64,000 nucleotides of DNA from CAWIUB01 sp963839175 (GCA_963839175.1 CAWIUB010000030.1:124001-188000), one strand, 5' to 3'. Shown: positions 1 through 8,857, counted from the stretch's first letter. Numbers and translations: made by a program. Notes: generated by a model not told the origin, from the letters alone.

Positions 1-291
1 GAGCTCGCCGACCGCCAGGAGCTGCGTTTCCCGCCTGCGGTGCGGATGGCCTCGCTGACCGGTCTGCGCGGCGCTGTCGAGGACCTCGTGTCGCTCACGC
101 AGTTACCTGACCCGTCCGAGGTGATCGGCCCCGTCCCGGTCGCCGACGATCAGCAGCGCACGCTGATCCGGGTGCCCCGAGCGTCCGGCGCCGACCTGGC
201 AGCATCCCTCAAGGCCGCCGCCGCGATCCGCTCGGCCCGCAAGGCACCGAACCCGGTGCGGGTCCAACTCGATCCGCTCGAACTGTTCTGA
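1..291 (+). CDS. priA: Primosomal protein N' (PriA), C-terminal end
   Basis: The reading frame is open from base 1 to the TGA at 289-291 and gives the last 96 residues of a larger protein. The visible part contains the ELRFPP-type stretch typical of the PriA C-terminal domain, then a short tail ending in LELF. PriA is the helicase-like protein that restarts stalled replication forks; actinobacterial versions often lack helicase activity, which cannot be judged here because the motor domains lie upstream of the window. It sits 45 bases before def, the same neighbourhood (priA, def, fmt, rsmB) seen in many actinobacteria. The identification rests on a short C-terminal fragment plus context. Confidence 0.8.
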   Translation, partial: ELADRQELRFPPAVRMASLTGLRGAVEDLVSLTQLPDPSEVIGPVPVADDQQRTLIRVPRASGADLAASLKAAAAIRSARKAPNPVRVQLDPLELF

Positions 292-324
292 GCCGAGGAA
301 GCACGCCCCGCGGGAGCGGTTTCG

Positions 325-330
325 TAGACT
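325..330 (+). promoter_or_regulatory. Putative -10 box of def (leaderless start)
   Basis: TAGACT lies exactly six bases before the GTG start codon at 337. That spacing puts the transcription start on or next to the start codon, so the mRNA would be leaderless; there is no purine-rich ribosome binding site. No clear -35 box is visible. Confidence 0.5.
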
Positions 331-336
331 CGCGAT

Positions 337-888
337 GTGACGGTTCAGACAATCCGGCTGTTCGGCGATCCCGTGCTGCGCACGCCCGCCGACCTCGTCA
401 CGGACTTCGACAAGCAGCTGCGGACCCTCGTCGCCGACCTGACCGAGACGATGCTCGACGCACCGGGTCTAGGGCTCGCCGCCCCGCAGATCGGCGTGGG
501 ACTACGGGTCTTCACCTACCACGTCGATGACGAGCAGGCCGGCCACCTAGTGAACCCGATGCTGCATTTTCCGTCCGCCGAGGAGCAGGACGGCCCGGAG
601 GGCTGCCTGTCCATCCCGGGCGTGAGCTTCGACTGCCGGCGCAAAGAGCACGTCGTCGCGCACGGGCAGGACATGTACGGGGACCCAATCACCGTCGAGG
701 GCACCGCCGTGCTGGCCCGCTGCGTGCAGCACGAGACCGACCACCTCGACGGGGTGCTGTTCGTCGACCGGCTCGACGCCGAGACCAAGAAGGCCGCCAT
801 GAAGGCGATCCGCGAGGCAGACTGGTCCGGCCTCGCCGCGCCCATGGTCAAGGTGAGCCCGCACCCGACGCTCGGGAACGCGTTCTGA
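337..888 (+). CDS. def: Peptide deformylase
   Basis: Removes the N-terminal formyl group from nascent proteins; a cytosolic metalloenzyme. All three deformylase motifs are present in the 183-residue product: GLGLAAPQIG at residues 44-53, EGCLSIPG at 88-95 with metal ligand Cys90, and HETDH at 132-136 with His132, His136 and catalytic Glu133. Length is normal for the actinobacterial type. The GTG start at 337 is supported by a TAGACT -10 box six bases upstream. The TGA overlaps the ATG of fmt (TGATG), so the two genes are translationally coupled; deformylase and formyltransferase act at opposite ends of the same formyl-methionine cycle. Confidence 0.96.
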   Translation: MTVQTIRLFGDPVLRTPADLVTDFDKQLRTLVADLTETMLDAPGLGLAAPQIGVGLRVFTYHVDDEQAGHLVNPMLHFPSAEEQDGPEGCLSIPGVSFDCRRKEHVVAHGQDMYGDPITVEGTAVLARCVQHETDHLDGVLFVDRLDAETKKAAMKAIREADWSGLAAPMVKVSPHPTLGNAF

Positions 889-1811
889 TGCGGGTGGCCT
901 TCGCCGGGACGCCTGAGCCGGCCGTCCCGTCGCTTCGTGCCCTGCTTCACTCACCCCGGCACGAGGTGGTCGCTGCCATCACCCGTCCGCCGGCGAGGGC
1001 TGGCCGGGGCCGCCGCCAGCGGGCATCGCCGGTCGAAGCCGCGGCGGCCGACGCCGGGGTGCCGGTGCTGTCGCCGCCTCTGCCCAGCGACCCCGAGTTC
1101 CTGGCCGAGCTCGCCGACCTCGGCGTCGACTGCTGCCCGGTCGTCGCATACGGCGCGCTGATCCCGCCGGCCGCGCTCGCCATCCCCAAGCACGGCTGGG
1201 TGAACCTGCACTTCTCGCTGCTGCCGGCCTGGCGCGGGGCGGCGCCGGTCCAGCACGCGATCCTGCACGGCGACGACGTGACCGGTGCCACGACCTTCCA
1301 GGTGGAGGCGAGTCTCGACACCGGCCCGGTATACGGGGTCGTGACCGAACCGATCCGTCCCTGGGATACCACGGGTGACCTGCTCACCCGGCTGGCCGAC
1401 TCGGGCGCCACCCTGCTCGTCGCCACCATGGACGGCATCGAAGACGGTTCGTTGGTACCCCGTCGACAACCGGCCGAAGGCGCCTCCATCGCCGGCAAGA
1501 TCACCGCCAACGATGCACGCATCGACTGGACCAAGCCCGCGGTGCACATCGACCGGAAGATCCGGGCCTGCACCCCCGCGCCCGGTGCCTGGACGCTGTT
1601 CCGGGGAGAGCGGCTGAAACTCGGCCCGGTTCGGATAGGCGCCGTCGCATTGCCACCCGCGCAGCTGCGGGCCACGAAAGCCGGCGTCCTGATCGGCACG
1701 GCCACGACGGCCGTCGAGCTGCACTGCGTGCAGCCGCCGGGACGAACGCCGATGCCGGCCGCGGACTGGGCGCGTGGCGCCCGGCCGCACCCGGACGAAC
1801 GCCTTGGCTAG
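888..1811 (+). CDS. fmt: Methionyl-tRNA formyltransferase
   Basis: Formylates Met-tRNAfMet using 10-formyl-tetrahydrofolate, providing the initiator for translation. The 307-residue protein has the catalytic triad in the expected places: Asn106 and His108 in the VNLH segment, the SLLPAWRGAAP loop at 110-120, and Asp144 in LDTG. The C-terminal third is the OB-fold-like tRNA-binding domain. It overlaps def by one base upstream and the probable rsmB start downstream (TTG 1804 or GTG 1774), forming a def-fmt-rsmB operon. Confidence 0.96.
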   Translation: MRVAFAGTPEPAVPSLRALLHSPRHEVVAAITRPPARAGRGRRQRASPVEAAAADAGVPVLSPPLPSDPEFLAELADLGVDCCPVVAYGALIPPAALAIPKHGWVNLHFSLLPAWRGAAPVQHAILHGDDVTGATTFQVEASLDTGPVYGVVTEPIRPWDTTGDLLTRLADSGATLLVATMDGIEDGSLVPRRQPAEGASIAGKITANDARIDWTKPAVHIDRKIRACTPAPGAWTLFRGERLKLGPVRIGAVALPPAQLRATKAGVLIGTATTAVELHCVQPPGRTPMPAADWARGARPHPDERLG

Positions 1812-3130
1812 CGTCGATAGCGCGCGTCGCGTCGCCTACGAGCTGCTGCGTGCCGTGGCGGCTGACGATGCGTACGCCAACCTGCGCCTGCCGCAGTTGA
1901 TCAGCGAGGCAGGGCTTGCCGGCCGGGACGCCGCCTTGGCAACCGAACTCGGATACGGCACCTTGCGGGCGCAGGGCACGCTGGACGACATCGCCGCGGC
2001 GTGCGTGGACCGCCCGCTGGCGTCGCTCGACGCCCCGGTGCGGGACCTGTTGCGGCTCGGCGGCTACCAGTTGCTGCGCACTCGCATCCCGGCGCACGCC
2101 GCCGTCGCCACAACCGTGGATCTGGCGCGCGCCACGGGCAATGGCCGTGCGGCGGGGTTCCTCAATGCCGTGCTGCGACGGATCGCCGCACGCGACTGGG
2201 ACGGCTGGACGAACGAGCTCGGCACCGACCGATCGGCGCTCGCGCAGCTCGCCCTGCGGACCGCGCACCCCGAGTGGATCACGGCGGCCTTCGCCAAGGC
2301 GCTGGGCGGCGACCTGGCCGAGGTCGAGGCGGCGCTCGTGGCCGACAACGTGCGCCCGCGTACCCATCTGGTCGCCTGGCCCGGACGGATCGACCGCGAC
2401 GTACTGGTCGGTGAGTCGGGAGGTGAGCCGGGGCCGTGGTCGCCCTACGCGGTGCGGCTGGCGGCCGGCGGTGACCCGGCCGAGCTGCGCGGCTGTCCGC
2501 GCGCGCCGCGCCGGTGTCCAGGATGAAGGCAGCCAGCTGTGCGCGCTCGCGCTGGCCGAGGCGCCGCTGGACGGGCGCGATGAGCGCTGGCTGGACCTGT
2601 GCGCCGGCCCCGGGGGCAAGACAGCGCTGCTCGCGTCGCTCGCCGCGCAGCGTGGCTCTCGGGTGACGGCCAACGAGCTGCGCCCGCACCGCGCCGAACT
2701 GGTGCGCAAGGCAGTCTCGCCCGCCGAAGTCGAGGTGATCGTCGGGGACGCACGCATGCTGCCGCCGATCGAAGGCGGGTACGACCGCGTGCTGCTCGAT
2801 GCGCCGTGCAGCGGCCTCGGCGCGCTAAGACGGCGTCCCGAGGCCCGATGGCGACGCGAGCCGTCCGACGTCACCGACCTCGCGTCGCTGCAGGCGCAGT
2901 TGCTGGCGGCGGCTTCGCGCCTGGTCCGTCCAGGCGGAGTGATCGGCTACGTCGCATGCTCGCCACACCTCGCCGAGACGGCGTGTGTGGTGGCGGGCCA
3001 TGACCTGCTGGACGCCCGGCCCATGTTCCCCCGTATGCCGAAACTCGGTGGCGGGCCGACCGTCCAGCTGTGGCCGCACCGGCACGGCACAGACGCGATG
3101 TTCTGCGCTTTGCTTCAGCCCGCTGGGTAG
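1774..3130 (+). pseudogene. rsmB: 16S rRNA m5C967 methyltransferase RsmB, frameshifted
   Basis: Codes for the NusB-like N-terminal domain plus a SAM-dependent RNA cytosine-C5 methyltransferase, but in two frames. The first frame runs 1774-2526 and the catalytic half continues in the +1 frame to 3130. Homology-like sequence switches between ...DPAEL and AVRARRAGVQDEGSQ near 2488-2492, where one extra G in the GCGCGGCTG run would explain it. The second part keeps the SAM motif LCAGPGGKT, DAPCSGLG with a catalytic Cys, and YVACSPH with the second Cys. Repaired, the protein would be about 450 residues, the normal length. The start is GTG 1774 or TTG 1804, both overlapping the end of fmt. Real pseudogene or single-base sequence error cannot be decided here. 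Confidence 0.85.
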
Positions 3131-3549
3131 GGCCGGAAACCCGAGCACAGGACGCGCAGCCAGCCGATCCGGTCGCCGTCGATCGCGTAGTAGGCCTGCT
3201 GCTCGCAGACGTACAGCTCACCCCCGCTGCGGATCCGAAGCCGATAGGCGACCCGGGAACGGTCGCCGACCTGCCCCGAGTCGATCTCTTCCACAGCTTC
3301 GATCTCGTCGGACGGCTCGAACCAGGCGCCCAGCACGATCTCGTCGACGGCCGTGCGGGTGTCCTCGGCCGACCAGCACCGGCTAGGTGTCAGTCCGCGG
3401 AAGCTCACCTCGTCGTGCAGAACGGCGAGCAGCGCATCGCGGTCCTTGGCCGCCAACGCCCGGGCGAAGGACTCGCCCAGCGCGCGCCTACCCGGTCGAA
3501 CGGCCGTCGCCGTCATCGATGCAGGGCCACTGGCGAGACTCGGTGACAT
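3115..3549 (-). CDS. NTF2-like / SnoaL-type small protein
   Basis: A 144-residue protein with the cone-shaped NTF2-like pattern: an N-terminal helix with FARALAAKDRDALLAVL, then strands around VSFRGLTP, the VAYRLRIRSGG strand and a YYAIDGDRIGWLRV ending. This fold is used by polyketide cyclases, isomerases and ligand-binding proteins, so the substrate is unknown. The ATG at 3549 is chosen because GGGAGG stands six bases before it. The gene converges on rsmB and overlaps its end by 16 bases. It lies just downstream of the flavin monooxygenase gene on the same strand, 38 bases apart, so the two may be co-transcribed. Confidence 0.7.
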   Translation of the reverse strand: MSPSLASGPASMTATAVRPGRRALGESFARALAAKDRDALLAVLHDEVSFRGLTPSRCWSAEDTRTAVDEIVLGAWFEPSDEIEAVEEIDSGQVGDRSRVAYRLRIRSGGELYVCEQQAYYAIDGDRIGWLRVLCSGFRPYPAG

Positions 3550-3587
3550 GCTGCCTCCCTGCTGCGCGATCCAGTGTGGCGGTCGGC

Positions 3588-4700
3588 TCAAGCGGCGGCA
3601 CCCACCCCTTGCCGGGCCGGGCGGCGGGCTGCGATGTGCTTGGCGACGTACTCGGCGTCCGCGCCGGCTCCGCCGACCAGCATCGAGCGCATGGACGACT
3701 GGAAGGCCAGTCCGGTGAAATACAGCCCGGGAGCCGACTCGACAACGCCGCGCCGTTCGATCGGCCAGCCGTCCTCGCCGACGATCGGCAGCTGGATCCA
3801 GCTGAAGTCCTGCCGGAAGCCGGTGCACCACACCACGTTGGCCACGTCCAGGACCCGCTCGTCGCCGAGCACCGGGAGGCCGTCGCGCACCCCGGTCGTG
3901 CGGGCGAGCACCCGTTCGACGCCGGCGGCAGCGAGGTCGGCCCGCTTAACCCGCAAGAACGGCGCGCCGTGATGGCGAACCTCGGCCATCTCTTTGCGGC
4001 CCATCGGCGTCTTGCGGCTGAGGACGTGCCCGAATACGAAGAAGATCCGCGGGAACGCCACCCGGATCCCCGGGCTGTCCAGCCGCACCGGAATCTGCCC
4101 AGTGTCCCGGCCGGACAGGATCACGGAATGGTCCTGCGCGAGTTCGTAGGCGATATCGCTGCCCGAGTGCGAGGCGCCGACGACCAGCACCGGGCCGGGC
4201 TGCAGCTGCGCCGGGCTGCGGTATGTCGCCGAGTGCAGTTGCACGATGCGCGGATCGAGCTCGGCGGCGAAGTCTGGGACCAACGAGGTGCGGCCGAAGG
4301 TACCGGTCGCCACCACGACGTTATCCGCCTCGAACGCGCCGCCGTCGTGCTCGACCTGGTACCCGTCACCGGAGCCGGTCAGCTGTCGGATGCGCACGCC
4401 ACAGCGGACCGGCAGGTCGAACTTCGCCGCGTATGCCTCGAGGTACTCGGCCACGTCGTCCTTGCCCGGGTACGACCAGCCCGGCGCCGGGAAGGGCATC
4501 CCGGGCAGCCCGTCGTACCGAGCTGGGCTGTACAGCCGCAGCGAGTCCCAGTGGCTGCGCCAGTTGTCGCCGATGCGTGGGTTGGCGTCGACGATCAGGC
4601 ATCTGCGGCCGTGTCTGCGCAGGTGGTAGCCGAGTGATAGACCCGCCTGGCCGGCGCCAATGACAAGCGTGTCAACGCGCTCGGTGATGGTGTTCGTCAT
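3588..4700 (-). CDS. Flavin-containing monooxygenase, CzcO/FMO family
   Basis: A probable FAD- and NADPH-dependent monooxygenase of 370 residues. The FAD Rossmann motif GAGQAG is at residues 15-20, an ATGT segment typical of the family at 131-134, and a second dinucleotide fold VVGASHSGSDIA at about 173-184 for NADPH. The short form without a long C-terminal domain matches CzcO/YpcO-like proteins acting on small hydrophobic ketones or amines; the substrate is unknown. ATG 4700 is chosen over the upstream ATG 4769 because a G-rich ribosome-binding stretch precedes it. A perfect inverted repeat lies about 90 bases upstream, and a LuxR regulator gene is next upstream on the same strand. Confidence 0.8.
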   Translation of the reverse strand: MTNTITERVDTLVIGAGQAGLSLGYHLRRHGRRCLIVDANPRIGDNWRSHWDSLRLYSPARYDGLPGMPFPAPGWSYPGKDDVAEYLEAYAAKFDLPVRCGVRIRQLTGSGDGYQVEHDGGAFEADNVVVATGTFGRTSLVPDFAAELDPRIVQLHSATYRSPAQLQPGPVLVVGASHSGSDIAYELAQDHSVILSGRDTGQIPVRLDSPGIRVAFPRIFFVFGHVLSRKTPMGRKEMAEVRHHGAPFLRVKRADLAAAGVERVLARTTGVRDGLPVLGDERVLDVANVVWCTGFRQDFSWIQLPIVGEDGWPIERRGVVESAPGLYFTGLAFQSSMRSMLVGGAGADAEYVAKHIAARRPARQGVGAAA

Positions 4701-4785
4701 GGTGTCCCCCCGTTGTTGGTGGTGGCAGCTGTTCGGGCAACGGTAGGGACGATCGGGGCCGAGGTTCATCGGCCGAACGATGCAA

Positions 4786-4802
4786 CGTTCGCTACGCGAA
4801 CG
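4786..4802. promoter_or_regulatory. Inverted repeat, candidate operator
   Basis: CGTTCGC and GCGAACG form a perfect 7-bp inverted repeat around a 3-base centre. It lies in the 125-bp gap upstream of the monooxygenase gene (start 4700) and just after the LuxR regulator gene. The CGAACGATG half is repeated once more nearby at about 4774-4782. This looks like a regulator binding site for the monooxygenase promoter; the binding protein is unknown. Confidence 0.35.
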
Positions 4803-4825
4803 ATGGGTATTTCTGCGCAGTGTGG

Positions 4826-6226
4826 CTACTTCACGCCCTGAACGAGGTCGTGTTCGTAGGCATATGCCGTCGCGGCCGCCCGGGAGGACACGCCGAGTTT
4901 GCTGAAGACGTTACTGATGTGCCGGGCGACGGTCTTCTCCGACAGGACCAGCTCGGTGGCGATGGCACGGTTGGTCTTGCCTGAAGCGATGTGGCGCAGT
5001 ACCTCGACCTCGCGGTCGGACAATCCTGACGGATTAGGGGTCACGCTGCCCGGACCGGCGCCCCACTCGCGCAGCCGCTGCAGGTCAGGTTGAGCACCCA
5101 AGCGGGCAAAGGTCGACCGGGCTGCCTCGAACTCGGTGCGGGCGGCGTCCAGGTCGCCCAGCTCTCGGCAGGCGCGGCCGACCGCAGCCCGGACCCGAGC
5201 GGCGAAATACGGTGCCTCCAACTCCTGCCAGGCGCTCCAGGCGCGCCGCAACACCGGCAGTGCCCGGCCAGCCTGGCCCGTGGCCATGAGCAGCCATCCG
5301 TGCGCTTGTGCCGACATCGCCGTTAGCAGCAGCGAGTCGCGTCCCGCCGCGATCTGCGCCAGTTCGTCGACATTGTGCCGTGCGCTTGCCAGGTCGTCGG
5401 CGGCAAGCGTCACCTCGACCGCGGCGGCAAGCAGCCGCGGGCGCAGCGGACCATCGGTCTCGGTGAGCGCCCGGGCGATTCCCGTCCCAGCCTGGTCGAG
5501 CTTGCCCTGGGCCAGCCGCAGCAGCGCCCGCCCGGGTTGCGTCTCGTGCCCGAAACCGCCGGCCAGTTCGTAGGCCTGCTCGGCCTGGCTGAACTCCCCG
5601 CGCAGCCGATGCAACTCGGCCTGTTCGTAGTGCGCTGCCCCGATCGCCGGGTTGCCCGGTAGGCGGGAGAATTGCTCGCGGGCCTGCCGGAGTTGCTCCA
5701 TCGCATCCGGCCAGTGGCCTTCCAGCTGCATGATCTGTGCCCGGTGCACCAGACACTGACCGCGAAACGGAACGAGGTCGGGTTGCGCGTCGCACCACCG
5801 GCTCAGCGCGCGGGTCCACTCGGCGGCGCGGCGCGCGTCGTACCCGTCGTGGCAGTTCCCGATAACCGCGCAGTACACGATGCCGGTGACGATCGGATTC
5901 AGCTCGTTGGCCACCACTGAGACCATGACCTCGTCGAGGCAGCTCACGCCCTGCGCGACCTGGCCCATGCTCACGAGTGACTGGCCGATGCCCAGGCCGG
6001 CCATCGCGGACGCGTTGGCGTCGGCACAGCGCCGTGCGACCGCGAGCGCGTCCTCGAACAGCCGGCACGCCGCGGTCGCGTCCCCGGCCATCAGCAGCTG
6101 GATGGCGTTCATGCCGAGCAGCAAGGACGCGGCCGGGCAGTCGCCGCCCACCGCGTCCGCGTGCTCTTGCGCCCGGCGCAGCCAACCGGTGGCGGCACTC
6201 CACTCGCCGCGGAAGCTCAGGTTCAT
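4826..6226 (-). CDS. LuxR-family transcriptional regulator with TPR-like sensor domain, N-terminus damaged
   Basis: A 466-residue product with alpha-helical TPR-like repeats over the first 380 residues and a LuxR-type helix-turn-helix at the C-terminus (about 400-460, with LSDREVEVLRHIASGKTNRAIA and SEKTVARHISNVFSKLG). Related regulators normally have about 80 more N-terminal residues. These are found in another frame at 6223-6462 (VERARRAYTRRAWREAHDQF and following), but the join near 6226-6260 is out of frame and seems to lack roughly 25 residues of the usual repeat. The protein may therefore be made from the internal ATG at 6226 or be non-functional. It may control the neighbouring monooxygenase gene. 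Confidence 0.75.
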   Translation of the reverse strand: MNLSFRGEWSAATGWLRRAQEHADAVGGDCPAASLLLGMNAIQLLMAGDATAACRLFEDALAVARRCADANASAMAGLGIGQSLVSMGQVAQGVSCLDEVMVSVVANELNPIVTGIVYCAVIGNCHDGYDARRAAEWTRALSRWCDAQPDLVPFRGQCLVHRAQIMQLEGHWPDAMEQLRQAREQFSRLPGNPAIGAAHYEQAELHRLRGEFSQAEQAYELAGGFGHETQPGRALLRLAQGKLDQAGTGIARALTETDGPLRPRLLAAAVEVTLAADDLASARHNVDELAQIAAGRDSLLLTAMSAQAHGWLLMATGQAGRALPVLRRAWSAWQELEAPYFAARVRAAVGRACRELGDLDAARTEFEAARSTFARLGAQPDLQRLREWGAGPGSVTPNPSGLSDREVEVLRHIASGKTNRAIATELVLSEKTVARHISNVFSKLGVSSRAAATAYAYEHDLVQGVK

Positions 6227-6462
6227 CGCCAGGTAGCAGCCGCATTCGGCGGCTCGTGGACGGCGGTGCGGGCGTAGCGCTCCAGGTCGTCCGGTGCGAG
6301 CGGGGCCAGGGCGTCCGCGGCGGCGAACTGATCGTGCGCCTCCCGCCAGGCCCGGCGCGTGTATGCCCGGCGGGCCCGCTCAACCGGCTCGGCGCGCGCA
6401 GACTCGTGCGACCGATCATCATCGGGTTGCCCGGCGATACGGCCTACGGCATCCTCGCCCAT
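6223..6462 (-). pseudogene. Detached N-terminal fragment of the LuxR-type regulator
   Basis: This 79-residue frame ends in LAPLAPDDLERYARTA, a stretch that in this regulator family is followed by further helical repeats. Here it runs out of frame, while the continuing repeats (AAECGCYLAMNLSFRGEW) are read in the frame of the gene below. Frameshift plus a short deletion is the simplest reading. Confidence 0.5.
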
Positions 6463-6490
6463 GGCTCGATTCTGCAGGATGCGCGCGCCC

Positions 6491-6496
6491 TAGACT
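6491..6496 (+). promoter_or_regulatory. Putative -10 box of rpe (leaderless start)
   Basis: TAGACT is followed by six bases and then the GTG start at 6503, the same box and the same spacing as at def. No ribosome binding site precedes the GTG, so a leaderless message starting the rpe-rib operon is likely. Confidence 0.5.
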
Positions 6497-6502
6497 CGAT
6501 TT

Positions 6503-7189
6503 GTGTCCGCTACAGGTCGGCCGGGGCCGATGATCGCGCCGAGCCTCCTGTCGGCCGACTTCGCCCACCTGGCCGACGAGGCGGCGGCGGTCGAGAACGC
6601 CGATTGGCTGCATGTCGACGTCATGGACGCCCATTTCGTGCCGAACCTGACGATCGGCCTGCCTGTCGTCGAAAGCCTGCGGAAAGCCACCGACTTGCCG
6701 CTGGACTGCCATTTGATGATCGACGACCCGGACCGGTGGGCGCCCGGGTATGCCGAGGCAGGCTCGGTGAACGTCACGTTCCACGTCGAAGCGGCCCGCG
6801 ACGCGGTGGCGCTGGCCCGCACGATTCGGTCGGCGGGTGCGCTGGCCGGGCTCGCCGTCGACCGCGACACCCCCCTCGAGCCGTACCTCGACCTGCTCCC
6901 CGAGTTCGACACGCTGCTCGTCATGACGATCAAGGCCGGCTTCGGCGGGCAGGAGTTCATCCCGGAACTGCTCGCCAAGGTGCGGCTGGCCCGCGAGCAC
7001 GTCAAGGCGGGGCATGTCCAGCTGTTCATCGAGGTCGACGGCGGCATCGCCGACGACACCATCGAGGCCGCTGCCGCGGCCGGCGCGGACGTCTTCGTGG
7101 CCGGGACCGCCGTCTACAGTGCCGATGACCCCGCAAAGGCCGTCGAGGCGCTGCGAATCAAGGCGCGCGACGCGATGAGCCGGGCGTGA
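6503..7189 (+). CDS. rpe: Ribulose-phosphate 3-epimerase
   Basis: Interconverts ribulose 5-phosphate and xylulose 5-phosphate in the pentose phosphate pathway; cytosolic TIM barrel. The 228-residue protein carries metal ligands His37, Asp39, His70 and Asp179 in the expected contexts (LHVDVMD, CHLMI, IEVDGGI) and the phosphate-binding loop around IKAGFGGQ at 143-150. It is the first gene of a run with the riboflavin genes, an actinobacterial arrangement that ties production of ribulose 5-phosphate to its use by RibB. Confidence 0.96.
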   Translation: MSATGRPGPMIAPSLLSADFAHLADEAAAVENADWLHVDVMDAHFVPNLTIGLPVVESLRKATDLPLDCHLMIDDPDRWAPGYAEAGSVNVTFHVEAARDAVALARTIRSAGALAGLAVDRDTPLEPYLDLLPEFDTLLVMTIKAGFGGQEFIPELLAKVRLAREHVKAGHVQLFIEVDGGIADDTIEAAAAAGADVFVAGTAVYSADDPAKAVEALRIKARDAMSRA

Positions 7190-7207
7190 GCGTGAGGGAA
7201 CGAATCG

Positions 7208-8245
7208 GTGCCGGTCAGCGAGGCTGAGCAGGCCGCGATGCATCGCGCCCTGGCGCTGGCGGACACCGTCCGCGGGCGCACCAGCCCGAATCCAGCAGTC
7301 GGTGCCGTGATCCTCGATGCCAGCGAGGCGCTCGTCGGCGAGGGCGCGACGGCGCCGGCCGGCGGCCCGCACGCCGAGATCCGGGCGCTCACCCACGCCG
7401 GCGAGCGCGCCCGTGGCGCCACCGCGGTCGTCACCCTGGAACCGTGCGCACACACCGGCCGGACCGGGCCGTGCACCGACGCGCTGATCGCCGCCGGAAT
7501 CGGCCGCGTCGTTTACGCGGTCGACGACCCGAACCAGGACGCCGCCGGCGGCTCTCGGGCCTTGCGCACGGCGGGCGTCGACGTCGTCGCCGGGGTCGAG
7601 GCCCGAGCGGCCGAGCGCGGCGCGCTGCGGCCGTGGCTGCATGCCGTGCACATCGGACGGCCGTTCGTCACCTGGAAGGTCGCGAGCACCCTCGATGGAC
7701 GGGTTGCTGCGGCTGACCAGACCGCGCGGTGGATCTCCAGTGCACCGTCGCGGGCGGACGCGCACGCGTTGCGCGCGATCGTCGACGCGATCGTCGTCGG
7801 TAGTGGAACGGTGCTTGCCGACGATCCGGCGCTTACGGTGCGCGATGACAACGACGTGCCCGCCGACCACCAGCCGCTGCGCGTCGTACTCGATCGGCGG
7901 CATCGGGTTCGCGCCCATGCGCAGGTGTTCGACAACGTCGCCGAGACGCTCGTGCTCGACACGGCAGTCCCCCGGTTTGCCCTCAAGGCGCTGCACGACC
8001 GCGGGGTCCGCCATGTGCTGCTCGAAGGTGGCCCGACCCTCGCCGGGGCATTCGTCGAGGCGCGCTGTGTGGACGAGGTCGTCGCGTACATCGCTCCCAC
8101 CGTGCTGGGTGCGGGCCCCGTCTCACTGGGGGATGCGGGAATTGCCACGTTGGCCGAGGCAGTCACACTGGACGTGGACACGGTCACCCGGTCAGGCCGC
8201 GACGTGAAGATCGTCGGCCGCCCGCGCTGGCCGGAAGGGGAGTAG
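7208..8245 (+). CDS. ribD: Bifunctional diaminohydroxyphosphoribosylaminopyrimidine deaminase / reductase
   Basis: Carries out the second and third steps of riboflavin synthesis. The N-terminal deaminase domain has the zinc site His55, Glu57 (HAEIRA), Cys80 and Cys89 in the PCAHTGRTGPC motif; the C-terminal half, from about residue 150, is a dihydrofolate-reductase-like domain with VTWKVASTLDGRVA and LLEGGPTLAGAF. At 345 residues it is full length. The GTG start has a GAGGGAA ribosome-binding stretch upstream. It lies 18 bases after rpe and 3 bases before ribE. Confidence 0.95.
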   Translation: MPVSEAEQAAMHRALALADTVRGRTSPNPAVGAVILDASEALVGEGATAPAGGPHAEIRALTHAGERARGATAVVTLEPCAHTGRTGPCTDALIAAGIGRVVYAVDDPNQDAAGGSRALRTAGVDVVAGVEARAAERGALRPWLHAVHIGRPFVTWKVASTLDGRVAAADQTARWISSAPSRADAHALRAIVDAIVVGSGTVLADDPALTVRDDNDVPADHQPLRVVLDRRHRVRAHAQVFDNVAETLVLDTAVPRFALKALHDRGVRHVLLEGGPTLAGAFVEARCVDEVVAYIAPTVLGAGPVSLGDAGIATLAEAVTLDVDTVTRSGRDVKIVGRPRWPEGE

Positions 8246-8248
8246 CCG

Positions 8249-8857
8249 GTGTTCACCGGGATCGTCGAAGAGCTGGGCGTGGTCGTCGCCCTCGAACCTC
8301 ATGACGACTCCGCGGTGCTGCGGGTCCGGTCCGCCGTCGTGGGCGCGGATGCGCCGCACGGTGCGTCGATCGCGGTCAACGGTGTCTGCCTCACGGTCGT
8401 CGGTGGCGACGGGAACGCCCCGGCCGTGCTGGGCTTCGACGTCATGGCCGAGACCCTCAAGCGCAGCGTGATCGGCATGCTGGCGCCGGGGGAGCGGGTG
8501 AACCTCGAGCGCTCGGTGCCGGTGTCCGGGCGGCTGGACGGCCACATCGTGCAGGGCCACGTCGACGGCACCGGGGTGATCCTCGCCCGCCGCCCCGGTG
8601 ACGGCTGGGAGTCGGTCCGGTTCGGCGTGCCCGCCGACCTTGCCCGCTATATGGCCGAGAAGGGCTCTATCGCGGTCGACGGCGTGTCGCTGACGGTCAC
8701 GGCGGTCGGCGACGACTGGTTCGAGGTGGGCCTGATCCCCGAGACGCTGCGGGCAACTACCCTTGGATTCAAGCAGCCCGGCGATGCCGTGAACCTCGAG
8801 GTCGATGTCCTCGCCAAGTACACCGAGCGGCTGCTCGCCACCCGGAGCCCACGATGA
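8249..8857 (+). CDS. ribE: Riboflavin synthase, alpha subunit
   Basis: Converts two 6,7-dimethyl-8-ribityllumazine molecules into riboflavin plus a pyrimidine. The 202-residue protein starts with the family signature MFTGIVEE and contains two homologous lumazine-binding barrels, each with an INGVCLTV- or VDGVSLTV-type strand (about residues 44-51 and 144-151). GTG start at 8249, three bases after the ribD stop, and a 4-base overlap with ribBA downstream show tight coupling. Confidence 0.95.
   Translation: MFTGIVEELGVVVALEPHDDSAVLRVRSAVVGADAPHGASIAVNGVCLTVVGGDGNAPAVLGFDVMAETLKRSVIGMLAPGERVNLERSVPVSGRLDGHIVQGHVDGTGVILARRPGDGWESVRFGVPADLARYMAEKGSIAVDGVSLTVTAVGDDWFEVGLIPETLRATTLGFKQPGDAVNLEVDVLAKYTERLLATRSPR

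Noticed and set aside
1501..2874. 457-residue open frame on the minus strand
   Set aside because: Antisense to fmt and rsmB; composition dominated by Arg, Ser and Pro.
6419..8014. 531-residue open frame on the minus strand
   Set aside because: It is antisense to rpe and ribD, which have full motif support; high GC keeps antisense frames open.
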